Assembly (NCBI GenBank): GCA_913058395.1
Contig: CAJXQI010000023.1
Location: 1-64,000, forward strand
Direction: 5' to 3'
DNA: 64,000 nt
From: an uncultured Colwellia sp.
Lineage (GTDB): Bacteria > Pseudomonadota > Gammaproteobacteria > Enterobacterales > Alteromonadaceae
The translations under genes and the position numbers were made by a program. Below are positions 27,307 through 36,414 of the stretch, one piece after another. Each line of letters starts with the position of its first letter. Within the stretch, counting starts at the first letter, position 1. Below the pieces are notes generated by a model, which did not search any database, was not told where the DNA came from, and was given only the letters and a program-made list of their open reading frames with translations.

Positions 27307-27634
27307 TTATAGTTTTCTCACATATATATTTTACATTTAGCGCTTTGAAATAAGCTTAGTGATTAATTAGTTGATAACCTAAATAATCACTGCGCAACTT
27401 GTATAATTAATGCTGCGCGATTAAATAACGTTGCGCTTTGCAAATCGCAACAAACTTATTGCAAAATGCAAGGCTAATAACTATTTAGCACATTTTGCAA
27501 CTACGTAGTAATTTCAATATAAAGCTTTATTAATTCATAGCCCTCAATACCTCCCCCCAACAACCACTTAAAAAACAAAAGGTTAAAAAACAACCTCACT
27601 AATCTATTGTTTAAGAAATCACAAAAGAAAATAT
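27307..27634. other. intergenic between the YedK-like and PEP-CTERM genes, TTGC-rich
   Basis: This holds several TTGC/GCAA dyads: GTTGCG/CGCAAC arms at 27430-27451 and TTGCA-AAA-TGCAA near 27460-27472. They may be activator sites for the sigma-54-like promoter that follows, since sigma-54 activators bind dyads 80-200 bases upstream. No gene is seen. Confidence 0.4.
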
Positions 27635-27650
27635 TGGTATATTTGCTGCT
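27635..27650 (+). promoter_or_regulatory. candidate sigma-54 (-24/-12) promoter of a PEP-CTERM gene
   Basis: TGGTATATTTGCTGCT has GG (27636-27637) and GC (27648-27649) exactly 10 bases apart, matching the sigma-54 pattern TGGCAC-N5-TTGCT at most key positions. A start about 12 bases downstream gives a leader of about 25 bases containing the AAGGA ribosome site. The sequence match is seen; sigma-54 use is inferred. Confidence 0.5.
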
Positions 27651-27684
27651 ATTACTAAGTATCTGCAAAAGTAAGGATGTAAAC

Positions 27685-28326
27685 ATGAAAAACTTAACTA
27701 AAATGATTACCTTTGTATTACTTACAATCTCAGGAACAGCAAACAGTGCAATCATTACGATTAATGATGAGACCCAAATTAAACCATTATCTTTAAATCA
27801 GAGTTTTTTAGATTTCTATGATTATGACAGCATGTGTCATCGTTGGTCTTCAAATACGGGGTTCGAAATAAACGACGGTATCGTGATGCTTTTTGCTGAG
27901 CACAATAATGACCTAGCATTAATCACTTTAGTTGATAAGCCAGGTGAGGGCGATGGTGGCCGAGCAAAAATGAGCATTAATCATATGCATGAGCATGGTA
28001 ATATTCTGTTTATGGATGATGCCAACGACCGTTTATTAGCGAATGGTATCAACTGGCGCTGGAATGCAGGTAAAAATGACGGCATGATCTACGAATTATT
28101 TAACATGGAAAATTTTGATATTGATATCAGTTTCAGCAAGTTGTCAGGCTTAGATAATGGTATTACTTTCTTATCATTTGACCAGTCATTAACAGCAAAT
28201 AATTCACCAACAGCTATGAATATGCAACAGTCGTTCTCTGCCCAAAGCCAAGTGCCTGAGCCTACATCTATTGCATTATTTGGTTTAGCATTGGTAGGTT
28301 TGTCACTAAGAAAAAAAGTGATTTAA
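27685..28326 (+). CDS. PEP-CTERM sorting-signal protein
   Basis: I choose ATG 27685 because AAGGA lies 7 bases before it; the open frame extends upstream to 27607. The 213-residue product has a signal peptide (MKNLTKMITFVLLTISGTANSA), a mainly beta middle with two cysteine-poor domains, and a C-terminal PEP-CTERM tail: VPEPTSIALFGLALVGLSLRKK (VPEP, hydrophobic helix, basic end; about residues 189-211). Exosortase EpsH cleaves such tails so that the protein is released to or anchored at the exopolysaccharide surface. The middle part is not recognised. Only one PEP-CTERM tail-bearing gene is local; the exosortase is outside the window. Confidence 0.85.
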   Translation: MKNLTKMITFVLLTISGTANSAIITINDETQIKPLSLNQSFLDFYDYDSMCHRWSSNTGFEINDGIVMLFAEHNNDLALITLVDKPGEGDGGRAKMSINHMHEHGNILFMDDANDRLLANGINWRWNAGKNDGMIYELFNMENFDIDISFSKLSGLDNGITFLSFDQSLTANNSPTAMNMQQSFSAQSQVPEPTSIALFGLALVGLSLRKKVI

Positions 28327-28480
28327 ATGTTCTTCTCCCACTTCCCTGCCTCCGTAAATATTGTTTAATAAGCAATATTTACTTTTTTTCACTTCATCAA
28401 AAAAGAAAATAAAAATACTCAAATTACGCCAATCATCTGTTAAGCTTAAATATTCATACCTTAAGTAACAAAATATTCGC

Positions 28481-29647
28481 GTGAAAATTGAGATCGTAAA
28501 TAGCATTACTGATATCAAAGAACAAGACTGGCACAGGCTAAATAGCGCGTCATCAGTATTTTCAAACTATCAATTTTTCAAGTGTTTAGAAAGCAGTGGC
28601 TCAATTTCCAAAGCGCAAGGTTGGCAACCTCATCATTTGCAATTAACTAGCGATAATCAAGAGAAAAACACCACCGAAATTGACGCTATTGTGCCAATGT
28701 ACATCAAATCACACTCATGGGGAGAATACGTTTTTGACTGGGCATGGGCCGATGCGTACCAGCATCACAATGTCCCCTACTATCCTAAATTAGTGGCAAC
28801 AGCCCCCTTTACTCCCGTCACTGGCGATAAATTATTATCTCAAAAGCTCAAGATAAACGAGCTATTTCATTACTTAAGTGAGCACTGCCAACAGAGCAAC
28901 ATGAATAGTTGGCATTTACTGTATTGCCAAACTGAGGGACAGCGTGAACAGCAAGCGTCAGTGCCCCCAACAGAAAATGTCTATCAACGTAATACCGTGC
29001 AATTTCACTGGCTTAATTATGACTATCGAGACTTTAATGATTTCTTAGCTAACTTTACTGCCAGAAAAAGAAAAAACACGCGTAAAGAACGGCTCTCTAT
29101 CGAGCAACAGGATATAAATATCAGACGCATTAAAGGCGCTGAAATTAGCAAAAAAGAGTTGGCGTTTTTCTACTTAACCTATCAGCTTACTTATTTAAAA
29201 CGAGGACATACACCACACCTAACCTTGCAATTTTTTCAAGATATCATTAAGCAATTGCCTGAGAATGTATTGTTGATTATTGCCAATTGTAAAGGTGAAG
29301 ACGTAGCATGCGCATGGTTCTTTTATGACAACGATAATCTATACGGCCGCTACTGGGGTTGTACGCAAAACTTTAACAACTTACATTTTGAATTGTGTTA
29401 CTACCAAGGTATAGAGTTTTGTATTGAAAATAAACTGAGTTTATTTCATCCTGGTACTCAAGGGGAGCACAAAATACAACGCGGCTTTGAACCTAAATTA
29501 ACCACATCTTATCATTGGATTAAACATCAAGCATTTCGACCATCAATTAAAGCCTTTTGTTTACAAGAGCAGCAACAAATGTATCACTACCAAAAGCAAT
29601 GCCAGCAACTTTTACCTTTTAGACAAAGCCAAAAAAATGATAAATAA
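28481..29647 (+). CDS. FemAB/GNAT-like acyltransferase (DUF482, COG3146)
   Basis: A 388-residue cytoplasmic protein starting with GTG (28481) in the order VKIEIVNSITDIKEQDW. The pattern SSVFSNYQFFKCLE near 25-38, HHLQL, VPMYIKSHSWGEYVFDWAWADAY near 75-98 and NNLHFELCYYQGIEFCIENKLSLFHPGTQGEHKIQRGF near 300-340 is that of the DUF482 'peptidoglycan biosynthesis/recognition' or FemAB-like acyltransferases. The acceptor is unknown. It is 32 bases upstream of a DUF938 methyltransferase gene on the same strand, likely an operon. Confidence 0.85.
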   Translation: MKIEIVNSITDIKEQDWHRLNSASSVFSNYQFFKCLESSGSISKAQGWQPHHLQLTSDNQEKNTTEIDAIVPMYIKSHSWGEYVFDWAWADAYQHHNVPYYPKLVATAPFTPVTGDKLLSQKLKINELFHYLSEHCQQSNMNSWHLLYCQTEGQREQQASVPPTENVYQRNTVQFHWLNYDYRDFNDFLANFTARKRKNTRKERLSIEQQDINIRRIKGAEISKKELAFFYLTYQLTYLKRGHTPHLTLQFFQDIIKQLPENVLLIIANCKGEDVACAWFFYDNDNLYGRYWGCTQNFNNLHFELCYYQGIEFCIENKLSLFHPGTQGEHKIQRGFEPKLTTSYHWIKHQAFRPSIKAFCLQEQQQMYHYQKQCQQLLPFRQSQKNDK

Positions 29648-29679
29648 ATAGAATATCTACATTCAAGAGTAATTGACCT

Positions 29680-30273
29680 ATGAACAAACCTTATTCACAA
29701 GCCTGCGAGAATAACAAAGTATTTATTTTACCTCTTCTAGCCGACAGCTTTCAAAATAGTAAAACCTTGTTGGAAGTTGGCTCAGGTACAGGGCAGCATG
29801 CGGTATATTTTGCCGCGAATATGCCATGGCTATCATGGCAAACCAGCGATGTTATTGAAAATCATCATGGTATTAATCAGTGGTTAAATGAGTGTTCTGC
29901 ACGTAATTTACTGGCTCCTTTTGCTCTAGATTTAAACAACCCTTGGCCTTTAACACTAGTTGACGCTATTTATACCGCTAATACCTTACACATTGTAAGT
30001 TGGCCTTTAGTACAAGCATTTTTTCAAGGTGTATCGCAACACTTAGCCAAAGATGGTAAGTGTTGTATTTACGGACCATTTAAATATCAAGGTAAGTTTA
30101 CCAGTGAAAGCAATGCCAATTTTAATGATTGGCTAAAAGAGCGTGATGCAGAAAGTGCTATTCGCGACTTTGAAGCAATATGCGAACTTGCCACACAAGC
30201 GGGATTACAGCTTGAAAATGATCATGAAATGCCAGCGAACAATCGCTTATTAGTGTTCACAAAAATTATATAG
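29680..30273 (+). CDS. DUF938 SAM-dependent methyltransferase-like protein
   Basis: A 197-residue Rossmann-fold protein of the DUF938 family. Motif I is LLEVGSGTGQHAVYFA (about residues 31-46), then WQTSDVIENH, ALDLNNPWPL and DAIYTANTLHIVSW (motif IV). KYQGKFTSESNANFNDWLKERD near 130-150 is a family mark. It probably binds S-adenosylmethionine; the methylated substrate is not known. It is the second gene of a two-gene unit with the FemAB-like gene and ends at a clear terminator. Confidence 0.88.
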   Translation: MNKPYSQACENNKVFILPLLADSFQNSKTLLEVGSGTGQHAVYFAANMPWLSWQTSDVIENHHGINQWLNECSARNLLAPFALDLNNPWPLTLVDAIYTANTLHIVSWPLVQAFFQGVSQHLAKDGKCCIYGPFKYQGKFTSESNANFNDWLKERDAESAIRDFEAICELATQAGLQLENDHEMPANNRLLVFTKII

Positions 30274-30340
30274 TCTAAATTCGGCGTTAGAGACCGTAGC
30301 TCTAGATTGATGAGCCTTCAACGGTGTTATCGCATGCAAT

Positions 30341-30375
30341 AGCCCATCAATGATTAATAACCGATGGGCTTTATT
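30341..30375 (+). terminator. Rho-independent terminator after DUF938 gene
   Basis: AGCCCATC (30341-30348) pairs with GATGGGCT (30363-30370) around a 14-base AT-rich loop and is followed by TTATT. It also lies before the 3' end of the long minus-strand island and may act in both directions. Confidence 0.8.
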
Positions 30376-30410
30376 AAATGCTCAATTTCGTTTTCGCTAG
30401 CAGCAATAAA

Positions 30411-31583
30411 TTAGCTAATATCTTTAATTGCTCGGCCAATACCGTCAACCGTTAGCGGATACATTTTGTGATCAACTATTTGCTGGATAACCGAAATAGA
30501 ATGATGATAAGGCCAATGCGTTTCGGGTTGTGGGTTTAACCAAGCAACTTTGTTAAAATGGCCTAATAGCCGGTTCATATAATCAATGCCCGGTTTTTCA
30601 TTCCAATGTTCAACACTGCCACCACGAGCAATAATTTCATAAGGCCCCATAGTGGCATCGCCCACAAAAATCACTTTGTAATCTGAGCCAAAAGTTCTGA
30701 TTATTTCTTCAAGATCAATCGTTTCTTGGTAACGGCGATGGTTATCTTGCCAAACCTTTTCGTATAAACAGTTATGAAAATAGAAAAACTTTAAATGTTT
30801 AAACTCGCTGTGAGCCGCTGAAAATAATTCTTCACAGGTATGAATATATTCATCCATTGAGCCGCCAATATCGAAGAACATCAGTACTTTTACAGCATTA
30901 TGACGTTCAGGTTCCATATGAATATCAAGCAAACCGCCATTTTGGGCGGTAGAGCGTATGGTGGTATTAATATCGAGCTTTTCACTAGCGCCAGTACGGG
31001 CAAATTTACGTAGTTTTTTTAACGCTAATTTTATATTTCGCGTACCCAATTCACGGTCTTGGTCGAAGTTTTTAAACTCTCGTTTATCCCAAACTTTCAC
31101 CGCACTATTGTTACGGTTTTTATCTTGCCCAACACGAATACCTTCAGGGTTATAACCATAAGCGCCAAATGGCGATGTGCCACCAGTACCTACCCACTTA
31201 TTCCCGCCGGCATGACGTTTTTTTTGTTCTTCAAGGCGTTCTTTTAAAGTTTTCATTAACTCTTCAAGGCCACCTAGCGCTTTAAGCTTATCTTTTTCTT
31301 CTTGCGATAAGTGTTTTTCAAATTCCTTGCGCAGCCAATCTTCTGGTAAAACTTGGTCAAAAATATCAATGCTTTCTATGCCTTTAAAGTATTCGGCAAA
31401 GGCGTTGTCATATTTGTCGTAATGTATTTCGTCTTTTACCATGACAATTTTAGCCAGGTTATAAAAGTCGTCAACATTCGCAAAAATCACACCCTTTTTA
31501 AGCACCGCGATAAGATCTAACAGCTCACGTAAACTGCACGGTACTTTGTGCTTTTTTAAGGTGAGAAAAAAATCAATAAACAC
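30411..31583 (-). CDS. VWA-domain protein, CoxE-like
   Basis: A 390-residue protein of the CoxE-like VWA family. The N-terminal part is helical and charged (about 1-130), the middle is Gly-rich (GGNKWVGTGGTSPFGAYG), and the C-terminal VWA domain has the MIDAS motif FDIGGSMDEY (D-x-G-x-S, about residue 238). Such proteins pair with a MoxR ATPase to remodel or insert metal centres, as with CoxD/CoxE for CO dehydrogenase and NorQ/NorD for NO reductase. It starts 8 bases after the MoxR gene, and both follow the Mo enzyme and haem protein genes, so it may mature one of them. Confidence 0.85.
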   Translation of the reverse strand: MFIDFFLTLKKHKVPCSLRELLDLIAVLKKGVIFANVDDFYNLAKIVMVKDEIHYDKYDNAFAEYFKGIESIDIFDQVLPEDWLRKEFEKHLSQEEKDKLKALGGLEELMKTLKERLEEQKKRHAGGNKWVGTGGTSPFGAYGYNPEGIRVGQDKNRNNSAVKVWDKREFKNFDQDRELGTRNIKLALKKLRKFARTGASEKLDINTTIRSTAQNGGLLDIHMEPERHNAVKVLMFFDIGGSMDEYIHTCEELFSAAHSEFKHLKFFYFHNCLYEKVWQDNHRRYQETIDLEEIIRTFGSDYKVIFVGDATMGPYEIIARGGSVEHWNEKPGIDYMNRLLGHFNKVAWLNPQPETHWPYHHSISVIQQIVDHKMYPLTVDGIGRAIKDIS

Positions 31584-31590
31584 CGTTAGA

Positions 31591-32424
31591 TCACCCGTTT
31601 CGTCTGCTCATAAAGGCCAGTTTTTCAATTAGTGATACATCTTGTTCGTTCTTTAATAACGCGCCAAATAGTGGAATTATGTCTGACTTATTATTCAATA
31701 GTACGTCTTGCGCAATATCATCTGAGATCAGTAATTTTAACCAATCGATTAATTCTGACGTTGACGGCTTTTTCTTGATGCCGTTCAGCTCTCTTAAATC
31801 AAAAAACACTTCTAAAGTTTGTTTTAGTAAGTCTTGCTTAACATTTGGATGGTGCACATCAATAATTTTCGCCATTTCAACTTTAGTTGGAAACTTAATG
31901 TAATGGAAAAAACAGCGGCGTAAAAAGGCATCGGGCAGCTCTTTTTCATTATTTGAGGTGATGATAATAATCGGACGTTGCTTGGCCGTAATCACCTGTT
32001 GTGTTTCATAAACAAAGAACTCCATTTTATCGAGTTCTTGTAATAAATCGTTTGGAAATTCAATGTCTGCTTTGTCAATTTCATCAATCAATAAAATCGG
32101 GCGCTGTTCTTCTTCAAATGCTTGCCATAACTTACCTTTAACGATGTAATTGGAAATGTCGTGCACACGTTCGTCGCCCAGTTGGCTGTCACGTAATCGA
32201 GATACCGCATCGTATTCATATAAGCCCTGTTGCGCTTTGGTTGTTGACTTAATATGCCATTGATACAATTTACAATTCAATGAGCTTGCTAGCTCTTCCG
32301 CTAACTGTGTTTTACCCGTTCCAGGCTCACCTTTGATTAATAAAGGTTTCTCTAATGCTATGGCCGCGTTAACCGCCATTGTTAGATCATCGGATGCAAT
32401 GTAATTATCTGTACTTTTAAACAT
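31591..32424 (-). CDS. MoxR-family AAA+ ATPase
   Basis: A 277-residue AAA+ ATPase. Walker A is GEPGTGKTQLAEELA (about residues 36-50), Walker B RPILLIDEIDKADIEFPNDLL near 107-127, sensor 1 IIITSNNEKELPDAFLRRC near 152-170. This is the MoxR/NorQ type. The partner is the VWA protein encoded next. MoxR/VWA pairs act as chaperones for enzymes with metal cofactors; the client here is unproven. It lies in the long minus-strand island, 18 bases after the DUF1295 gene. Confidence 0.92.
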   Translation of the reverse strand: MFKSTDNYIASDDLTMAVNAAIALEKPLLIKGEPGTGKTQLAEELASSLNCKLYQWHIKSTTKAQQGLYEYDAVSRLRDSQLGDERVHDISNYIVKGKLWQAFEEEQRPILLIDEIDKADIEFPNDLLQELDKMEFFVYETQQVITAKQRPIIIITSNNEKELPDAFLRRCFFHYIKFPTKVEMAKIIDVHHPNVKQDLLKQTLEVFFDLRELNGIKKKPSTSELIDWLKLLISDDIAQDVLLNNKSDIIPLFGALLKNEQDVSLIEKLAFMSRRNG

Positions 32425-32441
32425 GGGTTTACCCTATAAAT

Positions 32442-33368
32442 TTATGATGTTCTGTTACTTTTATTAGCGCCGGGGAAAAATATATTCGTTGTTTGCTGAT
32501 ACGCTTTATATTCTGGACGTTTCTGCAGTGAATAAAATTCAGACGGTACCGCGCCGGTATAAAATACTAAGGTGGTGTACATCATTCTTGAGGCCAGTAA
32601 CACACCAACACCTAATAACACCCATATCACTAATGACTCTTGTTGATAGAGAGCTAACCAAGAAGGAATAGCGGCAATCACAAGGCCGTTCCATACCATC
32701 CATTCGGCAAAATAATTCGGATGACGACTATATTTCCATAAGCCGACATTACAGACCTTGTTTTTCTCGCCTAATTTTTTCATCTTACGAAGAAACGCTA
32801 ATTTTTGCATATCAGCCAGTGTTTCCATAGCAAAGGCGCTCAGCCAGACAATAATACCGACTATTTCGAATATTGAAATATTTCCATCAGGATTTGTTGC
32901 AATTACAAAGGCTGGCATGGCAAGAAATGAAGCATTGGCTAAGCCCTGTAAAATAGCTTCAACCTGCATGGCTAACGCGGTATTGGTTTTACCTGCTTTT
33001 TGCCAGCGACGCTTTTGATATTCATAACGCGGAAATTCAGTTTTTAAATGACCAATTTTCCACATTTTTAACGCGCCAAGTCCCATTCTACTACCAGCAA
33101 AAATATAGGCGATACTGACAATAGCAACGCGAACACTATCACCTTCGCCATAAATCCAAGTCAGTATGCCAATGAGGGTAAGCCCCCACGGCCAGCCAAT
33201 ATCAACATATGACATTCGCCCTGTGCGCCAAGCGGGAATACAAACCACCAAGGTAAATAACAGCAGTTGCAATGTGCCATTAATAAAACCAACAAAGGCT
33301 AACGTTTCGGTGAAAAATAGTAAAACCCAACCCGCAATAAACAAAAATAACGGTGAAAAATATTTCAT
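32442..33368 (-). CDS. DUF1295 (steroid 5-alpha-reductase-like) membrane protein
   Basis: A 308-residue integral membrane protein with about eight hydrophobic segments. GLWKYSRHPNYFAEWMVW (about residues 212-229) is the conserved cofactor-binding block shared by DUF1295, isoprenylcysteine methyltransferase and steroid 5-alpha-reductase C-terminal domains, and FYTGAVPSEFYSLQKRPEYKAYQQTT follows. It would act on a lipid-like substrate in the inner membrane, either reducing an enone with NADPH or methylating. It sits between the Mo enzyme and the MoxR gene within the catabolic island, which suits a hydrophobic substrate. Confidence 0.85.
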   Translation of the reverse strand: MKYFSPLFLFIAGWVLLFFTETLAFVGFINGTLQLLLFTLVVCIPAWRTGRMSYVDIGWPWGLTLIGILTWIYGEGDSVRVAIVSIAYIFAGSRMGLGALKMWKIGHLKTEFPRYEYQKRRWQKAGKTNTALAMQVEAILQGLANASFLAMPAFVIATNPDGNISIFEIVGIIVWLSAFAMETLADMQKLAFLRKMKKLGEKNKVCNVGLWKYSRHPNYFAEWMVWNGLVIAAIPSWLALYQQESLVIWVLLGVGVLLASRMMYTTLVFYTGAVPSEFYSLQKRPEYKAYQQTTNIFFPGANKSNRTS

Positions 33369-33382
33369 TTTTTCTAATTCCT

Positions 33383-35497
33383 TTACGCGACTGCTATTGC
33401 GACAGGTGTACCATTAAGCGCAGCATTTCCGGTTAACGTATCAACACGGTTGGCGTCGGTTAAGTCATTAATGCTGACACCGGGCTGAGTGGCAGCCACT
33501 GACATTTTTGTGCCCTTTTGATTATGCCCCCAACCTTGCGGCATGCTCACCACGCCTTTTTGTATGTCGTCAGTGATCACCGCTTCTATTTCAACGGCGC
33601 CGTTAATTGAGCTTACTTTGAGTATTTGCCCTTTGCTGATCCCTAACGCTTTTGCATCTGCTGGGTTTATCTCTAAGGTACAAGGATTTTTACCTTTCAC
33701 TAAACGCTCTGAATTTTGTGTCCAGGTATTATGGCTTTTAACTAAACGTCGACCAATTAAATCAAACGGGTATTGGTTATCGCGCGCAGGCTTTGTCATT
33801 ACCGCATTTAAACGTGGTAAGTCATCAACATATAATTGCGGGAGTAAATTTATTTTGCCATTTTCGGTTTTAATGCGCTCTTCTAAACAAGGCATTAACG
33901 GGCCAATATCAATACCATGTGGGTTATCAATCAGCTTTTGTAAACTCATGCCTTGTTCACCGTACGGGCCATTTTTCAATTCCATATCGAGTATCATTTC
34001 AGGCGTTATTTTTAATGACTTGTGATCAAGCGGCACGCCTGCCATACGGGCTGATAATTCTACCAATATTTGCCAATCAGCCCGTTGATTATCTTCTTTT
34101 TCGAACAATGGCGGCGAGTATTTAACAGTATTTCGTACTGAGAATGAGTTGAAGAAAATATCAAAATGTGAATTTTCAACGCCGGTTGTACCCGGTAGAA
34201 TAATATTAGCGTGTTTGGTGGTTTCATTTAGGTAAATATCTACCGACACCATGTAGTCTAAAGTGTCAAAAGCATCAGCAAGTTTATCACCACTTGGCGC
34301 TGAAAGAACCGGATTACCGGCTATGGTGATCAGGCTTTTTATTTGTCCTTCGCCTTGGGTTAAAATTTCCTCTGCTAATATTGCCACTGGAAATTCACCA
34401 TTAAAAAATGGCAACTTTCTTACTCGTGAATGATATTGACCAAATGAACTTTTATGACCTTTTTTATGATTTCTGATCATGTCAAACGCCGGTTGTGGAA
34501 ACATTGCGCCACCTGCGCGGTCGAAGTTACCTGTAACAATGTTCAGCACATTGGTTAACCACTGACACAAACCGCCAAAGGTTTGCGTTGATGCGCCCAT
34601 GCGGCTGTAGCAAACCGCTGAATCTGCAGTCATCATATCGTCAGCAAGTGTTCTAATAGCATTAGCCTCGATACCGACAAATTCAGCAACAGTTTCAGGA
34701 GCATAGTTTTGGGCGATCTCTTCAAGTTCTTCTAATCCGTCAACCATTGAGGCTAAATGGCGTAAGTTGATTTTTTTAGCGGCAAAAACACAGTGGATCA
34801 TCGAAAAAAGTAGCAAGGCGTCTTTTTCTGGGCGAATAAACAAATGCTGATCAGCAATTTTTGCGGTGCGAGTACAGCGCGGATCAACCACTACCACTTT
34901 ACCACCGCGTTTTTGAATCGCTTTCATTCGACCAATAACATTAGGTGCTGTCATCATGCTACCGTTTGAAACCACAGGGTTGCCACCGATAATCAACATA
35001 AAATCGGTGCGATCAATATCAGGTACAGGTATCAACATGCCCGCCCCCAACATAAAATTAGAGGCCACATGATGCGGCATTTGGTCGGTAGATGCAGAGC
35101 TAAAGCGGTTAATGGTACCGAGTGATTTCATAAAGGGCTTTAAAAATAAGCCATTACCCAAACTATGGGCATTGGGATTACCTAAATATATTGCCAAGGC
35201 ATTTTTGCCATGTGCTTGTTGAATAGCACTAAACTTTTCGGTTATTTCTTCAAAAGCCTCATCCCAAGAAATATCTTCCCAACCTATTGCTGTGCGTCTA
35301 ATCGGAGTTTTTAATCGCTCTTTATCATTGTAAAAGTCTTGTAATGCAGTAGCTTTAGGGCAGTTATAGCCTTTGCTAAAGGGGTCTTTTTGGTCGCCCT
35401 TAATAGACAATATTTCTTTGTCTTTATACTGAATTTCCAAGCCACACATGGCTTCACAAATATTACAATTTCGATAATGTGTTTTAATGTCAGTCAT
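33383..35497 (-). CDS. molybdopterin-dependent oxidoreductase (DMSO reductase family)
   Basis: About 704 residues from ATG 35497, where AGG lies 8 bases upstream; an in-frame ATG at 35536 would add 13. It starts with a [4Fe-4S] site, C-x2-C-x3-C-x27-C in NCNICEAMCGLEI...GYNCPK. The bis-MGD domains follow: WDEAFEEITEKF, SADQMPHH, IGGNPVVSNGSMM, VVVDPRCTRTAKIAD, and a C-terminal VSMPQGWGHNQKGTK substrate-domain block. No twin-arginine signal is visible, so it is probably cytoplasmic. Its substrate is unknown; the next gene upstream is a c-type haem protein, a possible electron partner if located across the membrane, or an unrelated gene. Confidence 0.85.
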   Translation of the reverse strand: MTDIKTHYRNCNICEAMCGLEIQYKDKEILSIKGDQKDPFSKGYNCPKATALQDFYNDKERLKTPIRRTAIGWEDISWDEAFEEITEKFSAIQQAHGKNALAIYLGNPNAHSLGNGLFLKPFMKSLGTINRFSSASTDQMPHHVASNFMLGAGMLIPVPDIDRTDFMLIIGGNPVVSNGSMMTAPNVIGRMKAIQKRGGKVVVVDPRCTRTAKIADQHLFIRPEKDALLLFSMIHCVFAAKKINLRHLASMVDGLEELEEIAQNYAPETVAEFVGIEANAIRTLADDMMTADSAVCYSRMGASTQTFGGLCQWLTNVLNIVTGNFDRAGGAMFPQPAFDMIRNHKKGHKSSFGQYHSRVRKLPFFNGEFPVAILAEEILTQGEGQIKSLITIAGNPVLSAPSGDKLADAFDTLDYMVSVDIYLNETTKHANIILPGTTGVENSHFDIFFNSFSVRNTVKYSPPLFEKEDNQRADWQILVELSARMAGVPLDHKSLKITPEMILDMELKNGPYGEQGMSLQKLIDNPHGIDIGPLMPCLEERIKTENGKINLLPQLYVDDLPRLNAVMTKPARDNQYPFDLIGRRLVKSHNTWTQNSERLVKGKNPCTLEINPADAKALGISKGQILKVSSINGAVEIEAVITDDIQKGVVSMPQGWGHNQKGTKMSVAATQPGVSINDLTDANRVDTLTGNAALNGTPVAIAVA

Positions 35498-35569
35498 GCT
35501 TTTACCTAAAGTTGATACATAAAATGGCTTGGTCATATCTTATAAAAAGTTTTAAGCTATATTTCTCGC

Positions 35570-36301
35570 TTAAAGCTTCTCTTCAAACCATTTCTTGGTT
35601 AAACCAATAGAAACCATAGCTTTAAGTTTAAACAGCGCCATCCAATCACCTGACTCAGGCACAGCTTCGCCACAACGAGGGTCTGAGCGTTGTAAAGCGC
35701 CGGTCATTTTGTGGTCAATCGGAATAGGATCACAACCATGGTCAGATTCACAGATAAAATCCCAAGGTTCGCGCGCAGGCGCATGGCATGCAAAGCAGTT
35801 ACCATCGAAGCGATTATTTACATCAACAAAACCACGTTTTGCGATAGTTGAGCCGGTTTCATCAACTTGCAATTCAAAAAACTCCCAATCACCGGTTGCT
35901 GGCGAAGCACCCGCTTCGCGTTTAACCATCACTTCAGTTGGCACAAGTTGCACCACTGAACCAGCAGGATAAATAGCACCTTTCGGGTTATTCGCTGCGG
36001 TCAATGTAGCTTCAATATCACCTAAAACGTTATCGACATAAAAATGCCTTACCGGTGTCATATCGCGGATACAGCTAAAGGTTTCTTCAGTAATATTTAC
36101 CGGCAAGTCTTTTTTCGCGACGTCTTCATTGGAAACGACTTCTTTGAGTGTGGTTACCGCTTCTTTTACCGTTGATTTAAGTGTTTCAAATGCTGCGGTA
36201 GCGTTTTCTTTTACGTTATTGGTTTGGGCATATGTCGGTAATGACAGTAAACACGAGACCAAAACCAATGGCAGTGTTCTTTTTATTATTATATTGACCA
36301 T
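35570..36301 (-). CDS. exported haem-binding protein, cytochrome P460-like
   Basis: A 243-residue protein with a signal peptide (LPLVLVSCLLSLPTYA). The mature part carries one c-type haem motif, CFACH, near residue 160 (NRFDGNCFACHAP), and a two-sheet-like core with PAGSVVQLVPTEVMVKREAG and WEFFELQVDETG, as in cytochrome P460 family proteins. It would act in the periplasm. C-terminal cysteines (FICESDHGCDPIP) may form a disulfide. It lies between a CurA-like reductase and the Mo enzyme gene; a link to the Mo enzyme is inference. Confidence 0.72.
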   Translation of the reverse strand: MVNIIIKRTLPLVLVSCLLSLPTYAQTNNVKENATAAFETLKSTVKEAVTTLKEVVSNEDVAKKDLPVNITEETFSCIRDMTPVRHFYVDNVLGDIEATLTAANNPKGAIYPAGSVVQLVPTEVMVKREAGASPATGDWEFFELQVDETGSTIAKRGFVDVNNRFDGNCFACHAPAREPWDFICESDHGCDPIPIDHKMTGALQRSDPRCGEAVPESGDWMALFKLKAMVSIGLTKKWFEEKL

Positions 36302-36414
36302 GTTAATTTCCAGTTTGTTGGCTTAAATATATCCGTTAAATTCCGACCTAAATAGATGGTTAAATTAGCCGCAAAGTAAATATCTAGTTAGCGGCTATTT
36401 AGGTATTAACGCGT

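Noticed and set aside
27501-27755. minus-strand frame rich in Phe/Leu
   Set aside because: It overlaps the PEP-CTERM start and sigma-54-like promoter; composition reflects AT-rich non-coding DNA.
28306-28518. minus-strand frame between PEP-CTERM and FemAB-like genes
   Set aside because: It is a shadow over the two plus-strand genes with no ribosome site.
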